From positions 62,001 to 126,000 of the forward strand of contig JBHZQV010000006.1 of assembly GCA_042867185.1 (NCBI GenBank): a stretch of 64,000 nucleotides of DNA, in the 5' to 3' direction. This DNA is from Xylophilus sp042867185 (GTDB taxonomy: Bacteria > Pseudomonadota > Gammaproteobacteria > Burkholderiales > Burkholderiaceae_C). Position numbers and translations under genes: made by a program. This document shows, piece by piece, positions 60,746 through 64,000 of this stretch (positions are counted from its first letter, which is position 1; every line of letters begins with the position of its first letter). The notes under the pieces are model-generated. The model saw only the letters and a program-made list of their open reading frames with translations, searched no databases and had not been told where the DNA came from.

Positions 60746-60767
60746 TAGAATAAAAAAGCACGATCGT
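60746..60767 (+). promoter_or_regulatory. Promoter and operator candidate of the beta-oxidation genes
   Basis: A TAGAAT -10 element at 60746-60751 is followed at the expected transcript start by the palindrome ACGATCGT (60760-60767) within GCACGATCGTTC. TetR-type repressors of fatty-acid genes often bind such short palindromes over a promoter. The start codon of the fadB-like gene is 57 bases downstream. Confidence 0.42.
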
Positions 60768-60823
60768 TCGCTCTTGGCCCCCGCGGCCCGGAGCATTGTC
60801 ATTTCTCACCAAGGAAGAAGCGC

Positions 60824-62935
60824 ATGACGGCTGAATACCGATTGGACGGCGACGTTGCCGTGATCACCCTGAGCAACCCACCGGTCAACGGGCTGGGCCT
60901 GTCGACCCGCCAGGGCGTCACCGATGCCCTGGCCCGCGCGGAGGCCGACGACGCGGTGAAGGCGATCGTGCTGACCGGTGCCGGCAAGGCGTTCTCGGGC
61001 GGCGCCGACATCAAGGAGTTCGGCTCGCCCAAAGCGGTGCAGGAGCCCAATCTGCTGAGCGTGATCCTCGCGGTCGAGAACACCCGCAAGCCGGTCGTCG
61101 CGGCCCTGCATTCGGTGGCGATGGGCGGCGGGCTGGAGCTGGCCCTGGGCTGCCATTACCGCATCGCCGCGCCGGGCACGCTGGTCGCGCTGCCCGAGGT
61201 GAAGCTGGGCCTGATCCCCGGTGCCGGCGGCACCCAGCGCCTGCCCCGCGTGCTGGGCGTGGAAACCGCCCTCAACATGATCGTCTCGGGCGAGCCGGTC
61301 AAGAGCGAGCTGCTCAACGGCCTGCCCGGCCAGAAGCTGTTCGACCGGCTGGCCGCCTCGGCCGAAAGCCTGCCAGCCGAGGCCGCCGCGTTCGCCCGCG
61401 AAGTGGCTGCTAAACACGCCGACGGCAGCGCGCTGCCCCTGGTGCGCTACCTGCCCTGCAAGCACCCGCAGGGCGACGCGTACTTCCAGTTCGTGCGCAA
61501 CATGGTCAAGGGCATGGCCAAGAATTTCCCGGCGCCGCTCAAGTGCGTGGACGCGGTCGAGGCCGCCACCAAGCAGAAGTTCGACGCGGGCATGGTGTTC
61601 GAGCGGGAGATCTTCACCAACCTGATGTTCACCCCCGAGTGCAAGGCGCTGCGCCACATCTTCGTGTCGGAGCGCGCGGCCTCCAAGATCCCGGATGTCC
61701 CCGAAGACACGGCCAAGCGAGAGGTCAAGGCCGTCGGCGTGATCGGTGCCGGCACCATGGGCGGCGGCATCGCGATGAACTTCCTGAACGCCGGCTTCCC
61801 GGTCACGATGCTCGAGACGAAGCAGGAAGCGCTCGACCGCGGCGTCGCCACGATCAGGAAGAACTACGAAGCCCAGGTCAAGAAGGGCAAGCTCAAGCAG
61901 GACAAGTACGAGCAGCGGATGGCGCTTCTCACCACCACGCTGCAGTACGAAGACCTGAAGAACGCCGACCTCATCATCGAGGCCGTGTTCGAAGAATTGG
62001 GCGTGAAGGAAACCGTGTTCAGGCAACTGGATGCGGTGGCGAAGCCCGGCGCGATCTTGGCATCCAACACCTCGACGCTCGACGTCGACAAGATCGCCGC
62101 CTTCACGAAGCGCCCGCAGGACGTGGTGGGCATGCACTTCTTCAGCCCGGCCAATGTGATGAAGCTGCTGGAAGTGGTGCGCGGCAAGGAAACCGCCAAG
62201 GACGTGCTGGCCACGGTGATGGCCATCGCCAAGAAGATCAAGAAGACGGCGGTGGTCTCGGGCGTCTGCGACGGTTTCATCGGCAACCGCATGATCGAGC
62301 AGTACAGCCGCCAGGCGGGTTTCCTGCTGGAGGAGGGCGCCACGCCGCAGCAGGTGGACAAGGCGGTCGAGAAGTTCGGCTTCGCGATGGGCCCGTTCCG
62401 CATGGGCGACCTGGCCGGCAACGACATCGGCTGGGCGATCCGCAAGCGCCGCTATGTGGAAAAGCCGGGCCTCAAGTACAGCAAGACCGCCGACCTGCTC
62501 TGCGAGCTGGGCCGCTACGGCCAGAAGACCGGCGCCGGCTGGTACGACTACCTGCCGGGCAAGCGCGACGCGATCCCGTCGAAGGTGGTGACCGACATGG
62601 TCGAGCAGCACCGCAAGGACCTGGGCATCACCCCGCGCAAGATCGGCGACGAGGAGATCGTCCAGCGCCTGGTGTACGCCCTGGTCAACGAGGGTGCGCG
62701 CATCCTGGAGGACGGCATCGCGTCGAAGGCGAGCGACATCGACATGGTCTACCTCACCGGATACGGCTTTCCGGTCTGGCGCGGCGGCCCGATGCACTAC
62801 GCCGACCAGGTGGGCCTCTTCAACGTGGTGCAGAGCATGCGGCGCTTCGCGCGCAATCCGCAGGACGACGCCGATTTCTGGCAGCCCGCGCCGCTGCTCG
62901 CCCGGCTCGTCGCCGAAGGCAAGAGCTTCAACTAA
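60824..62935 (+). CDS. Bifunctional enoyl-CoA hydratase / 3-hydroxyacyl-CoA dehydrogenase
   Basis: Beta-oxidation enzyme of 703 residues. The N-terminal crotonase domain has FSGGADIKEF and MGGGLELALGCHYRIA plus LPEVKLGLIPGAGGTQRLPR, which supply the oxyanion hole and the two catalytic Glu. From about residue 300 the NAD domain has VIGAGTMGGGIAMNFLNAG. The C-terminal dehydrogenase part shows HFFSPANVMKLLEVV (catalytic His) and CDGFIGNRM. The organisation resembles FadJ and the peroxisomal enzyme. AAGGAAG precedes the ATG. A thiolase follows 22 bases later. Confidence 0.93.
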   Translation: MTAEYRLDGDVAVITLSNPPVNGLGLSTRQGVTDALARAEADDAVKAIVLTGAGKAFSGGADIKEFGSPKAVQEPNLLSVILAVENTRKPVVAALHSVAMGGGLELALGCHYRIAAPGTLVALPEVKLGLIPGAGGTQRLPRVLGVETALNMIVSGEPVKSELLNGLPGQKLFDRLAASAESLPAEAAAFAREVAAKHADGSALPLVRYLPCKHPQGDAYFQFVRNMVKGMAKNFPAPLKCVDAVEAATKQKFDAGMVFEREIFTNLMFTPECKALRHIFVSERAASKIPDVPEDTAKREVKAVGVIGAGTMGGGIAMNFLNAGFPVTMLETKQEALDRGVATIRKNYEAQVKKGKLKQDKYEQRMALLTTTLQYEDLKNADLIIEAVFEELGVKETVFRQLDAVAKPGAILASNTSTLDVDKIAAFTKRPQDVVGMHFFSPANVMKLLEVVRGKETAKDVLATVMAIAKKIKKTAVVSGVCDGFIGNRMIEQYSRQAGFLLEEGATPQQVDKAVEKFGFAMGPFRMGDLAGNDIGWAIRKRRYVEKPGLKYSKTADLLCELGRYGQKTGAGWYDYLPGKRDAIPSKVVTDMVEQHRKDLGITPRKIGDEEIVQRLVYALVNEGARILEDGIASKASDIDMVYLTGYGFPVWRGGPMHYADQVGLFNVVQSMRRFARNPQDDADFWQPAPLLARLVAEGKSFN

Positions 62936-62957
62936 AGAACATCCGAGGCATCCACAC

Positions 62958-64000
62958 ATGAGCAAAGCCGTCATCGTCTCCACCGCCCGCACCCCGCTCG
63001 CCAAGAGCTGGAAGGGGGCCTTCAACATGACCCACGGCGCCACCCTGGGCGGCCATGCGGTCCGCCACGCCATCGCGCGGGCCGGCATCGACGCGGCCCA
63101 CGTCGAGGACGTGATCATGGGCTGTGCCACGCCCGAAGGCGCCACCGGCTCCAACATCGCCCGCCAGATCGCGCTGATGGGCGGCTGCCCGGTCACCACC
63201 TCGGGCGTCACCGTCAACCGGTTCTGCTCGTCGGGCCTGCAGACCATCGCCACCGCCGCCCAGCGCATCATCGCGGGCGAGGGCGAGGTGTATGTCGCCG
63301 GCGGGGTGGAAAGCATCTCCTGCGTGCAGCAGGAGGCCAACACCCACATGCTGCGCGACCCCAACCTGGTCCGGCAGAAGCCCGAGATCTACTGGAGCAT
63401 GCTGGAGACGGCCGAGCAGGTCGCCAAGCGCTACAACATCGGCCGCGACGCGATGGACGAATACGGCGCCGCCAGCCAGCAAAAAGCCTGCGCCGCCCAG
63501 GCCGAAGGCCGCTTCGACGACGAGATCGCACCGATCACCGTGACGGCCGGCGTGGCCGACCCGGTAATGGGCCTGCGCACCAAGGAAGTCACCGTCTCGA
63601 AAGACGAGGGCACCCGCGAAGGCACCACCAAGGAAGGCATCAGCGGCATCCGCCCGGCGATCCCGGGCGGCGTGGTCTCGGCCGGCAACGCCAGCCAGTT
63701 CTCGGACGGCGCGGGGGCCTGCGTGGTGGTGTCCGAGGAATACGCCGAGCGCCACGGACTGAAGCCGCTGGGCCGCTTCCTCGGCTTCGCCGTCGCCGGC
63801 TGCGAGCCCGACGAGATGGGCATCGGCCCGGTCTTCGCGGTGCCGAAGGTGCTCGACCGCCTGGGCCTGAAGGTGTCCGACATCGACCTGTGGGAGCTGA
63901 ACGAAGCCTTCGCGGTGCAGGTGCTCTACTGCCGCGACACGCTGGGCATTCCGGCCGACCGGCTCAATGTCAACGGCGGCGCGATCGCCCTCGGCCACCC
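62958..64000 (+). CDS. Acetyl-CoA acyltransferase (thiolase), cut by the window end
   Basis: Last step of beta-oxidation: cleaves 3-ketoacyl-CoA with CoA. The visible 347 codons include the nucleophile Cys90 in VNRFCSSGLQ, the motif WELNEAFAVQV and the GGAIALGHP block with the catalytic His at the edge. The second catalytic Cys (usually in CxGxGMG or similar) lies beyond 64000. No stop codon is seen. It is 22 bases after the fadB-like gene, so the two form an operon. Confidence 0.93.
   Translation, partial: MSKAVIVSTARTPLAKSWKGAFNMTHGATLGGHAVRHAIARAGIDAAHVEDVIMGCATPEGATGSNIARQIALMGGCPVTTSGVTVNRFCSSGLQTIATAAQRIIAGEGEVYVAGGVESISCVQQEANTHMLRDPNLVRQKPEIYWSMLETAEQVAKRYNIGRDAMDEYGAASQQKACAAQAEGRFDDEIAPITVTAGVADPVMGLRTKEVTVSKDEGTREGTTKEGISGIRPAIPGGVVSAGNASQFSDGAGACVVVSEEYAERHGLKPLGRFLGFAVAGCEPDEMGIGPVFAVPKVLDRLGLKVSDIDLWELNEAFAVQVLYCRDTLGIPADRLNVNGGAIALGH

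Overview
The window is high-GC, gene-dense bacterial DNA with short intergenic gaps. Many genes are joined by ATGA, GTGA or TGATG stop/start overlaps. The gene families, the neighbourhood (glnD-map-purL, liv operon, fadB-like gene plus thiolase) and short interspersed repeats that I recall from this group all point to a betaproteobacterium of the order Burkholderiales, most likely Comamonadaceae. A PIP-box (HrpX/HrpB-type) promoter at 52.46 kb points to a plant-associated lineage with a type III secretion system, such as the Acidovorax/Paracidovorax/Xylophilus group. The organism name is inference.

Layout. 0-3.2 kb: polar amino-acid ABC transporter (binding protein and two permeases, no ATPase in view). 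3.3-4.3 kb: small membrane proteins (DoxX family, DUF2304). 4.4-9.2 kb (+ strand): rfbBDAC for dTDP-L-rhamnose followed by manC for GDP-mannose. 9.2-36.6 kb (- strand): a long surface-polysaccharide (probably O-antigen) locus transcribed towards the rfb genes. In transcription order it has a GT-C/TPR membrane protein, a GT4-GT2 fusion glycosyltransferase, a repeat-rich lipoprotein, homologues of WbpA and WbpB, the exporter Wzm-Wzt, homologues of WbpD, WbpE and WbpI, four SDR epimerases, a methyltransferase, two tandem copies of a [GT-like gene - asparagine-synthase-like amidotransferase] module, and three more glycosyltransferases. 36.7-44.5 kb: glnD, map and purL. 44.7-50.5 kb: assorted housekeeping genes (DUF808, DUF1624, a parvulin, bolA, yciB, msrB, selO). 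50.6-52.3 kb: an acyl-CoA ligase. 52.4-55.3 kb: a PIP-box-driven gene for a candidate type III effector. 55.3-64 kb: a complete liv-type ABC transporter, a fadB-like gene and a thiolase that is cut by the window end.

How it works together. The Wbp-like enzymes should make a UDP-2,3-diacetamido-2,3-dideoxy-hexuronic acid from UDP-GlcNAc. The SDRs would epimerise it, the amidotransferases would turn uronates into uronamides, the glycosyltransferases would polymerise it, and Wzm/Wzt would export it. The order 2-epimerase, SDRs, GT-like gene, amidotransferase resembles what I remember of the Bordetella wbm O-antigen locus. The middle of the locus (about 14.6-24 kb) is much richer in AT than its flanks, which suggests that it was acquired separately.

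The most novel item is the 827-residue protein at 52,753-55,236. It has a Ser/Pro/Thr-rich N-terminus, a PRPP-loop-like motif and a complete set of HAD-hydrolase motifs. Upstream lies a perfect TTCGG-N15-TTCGC box, with a TATCAT -10 element exactly 31 bases further on. I do not recognise it as a named effector.
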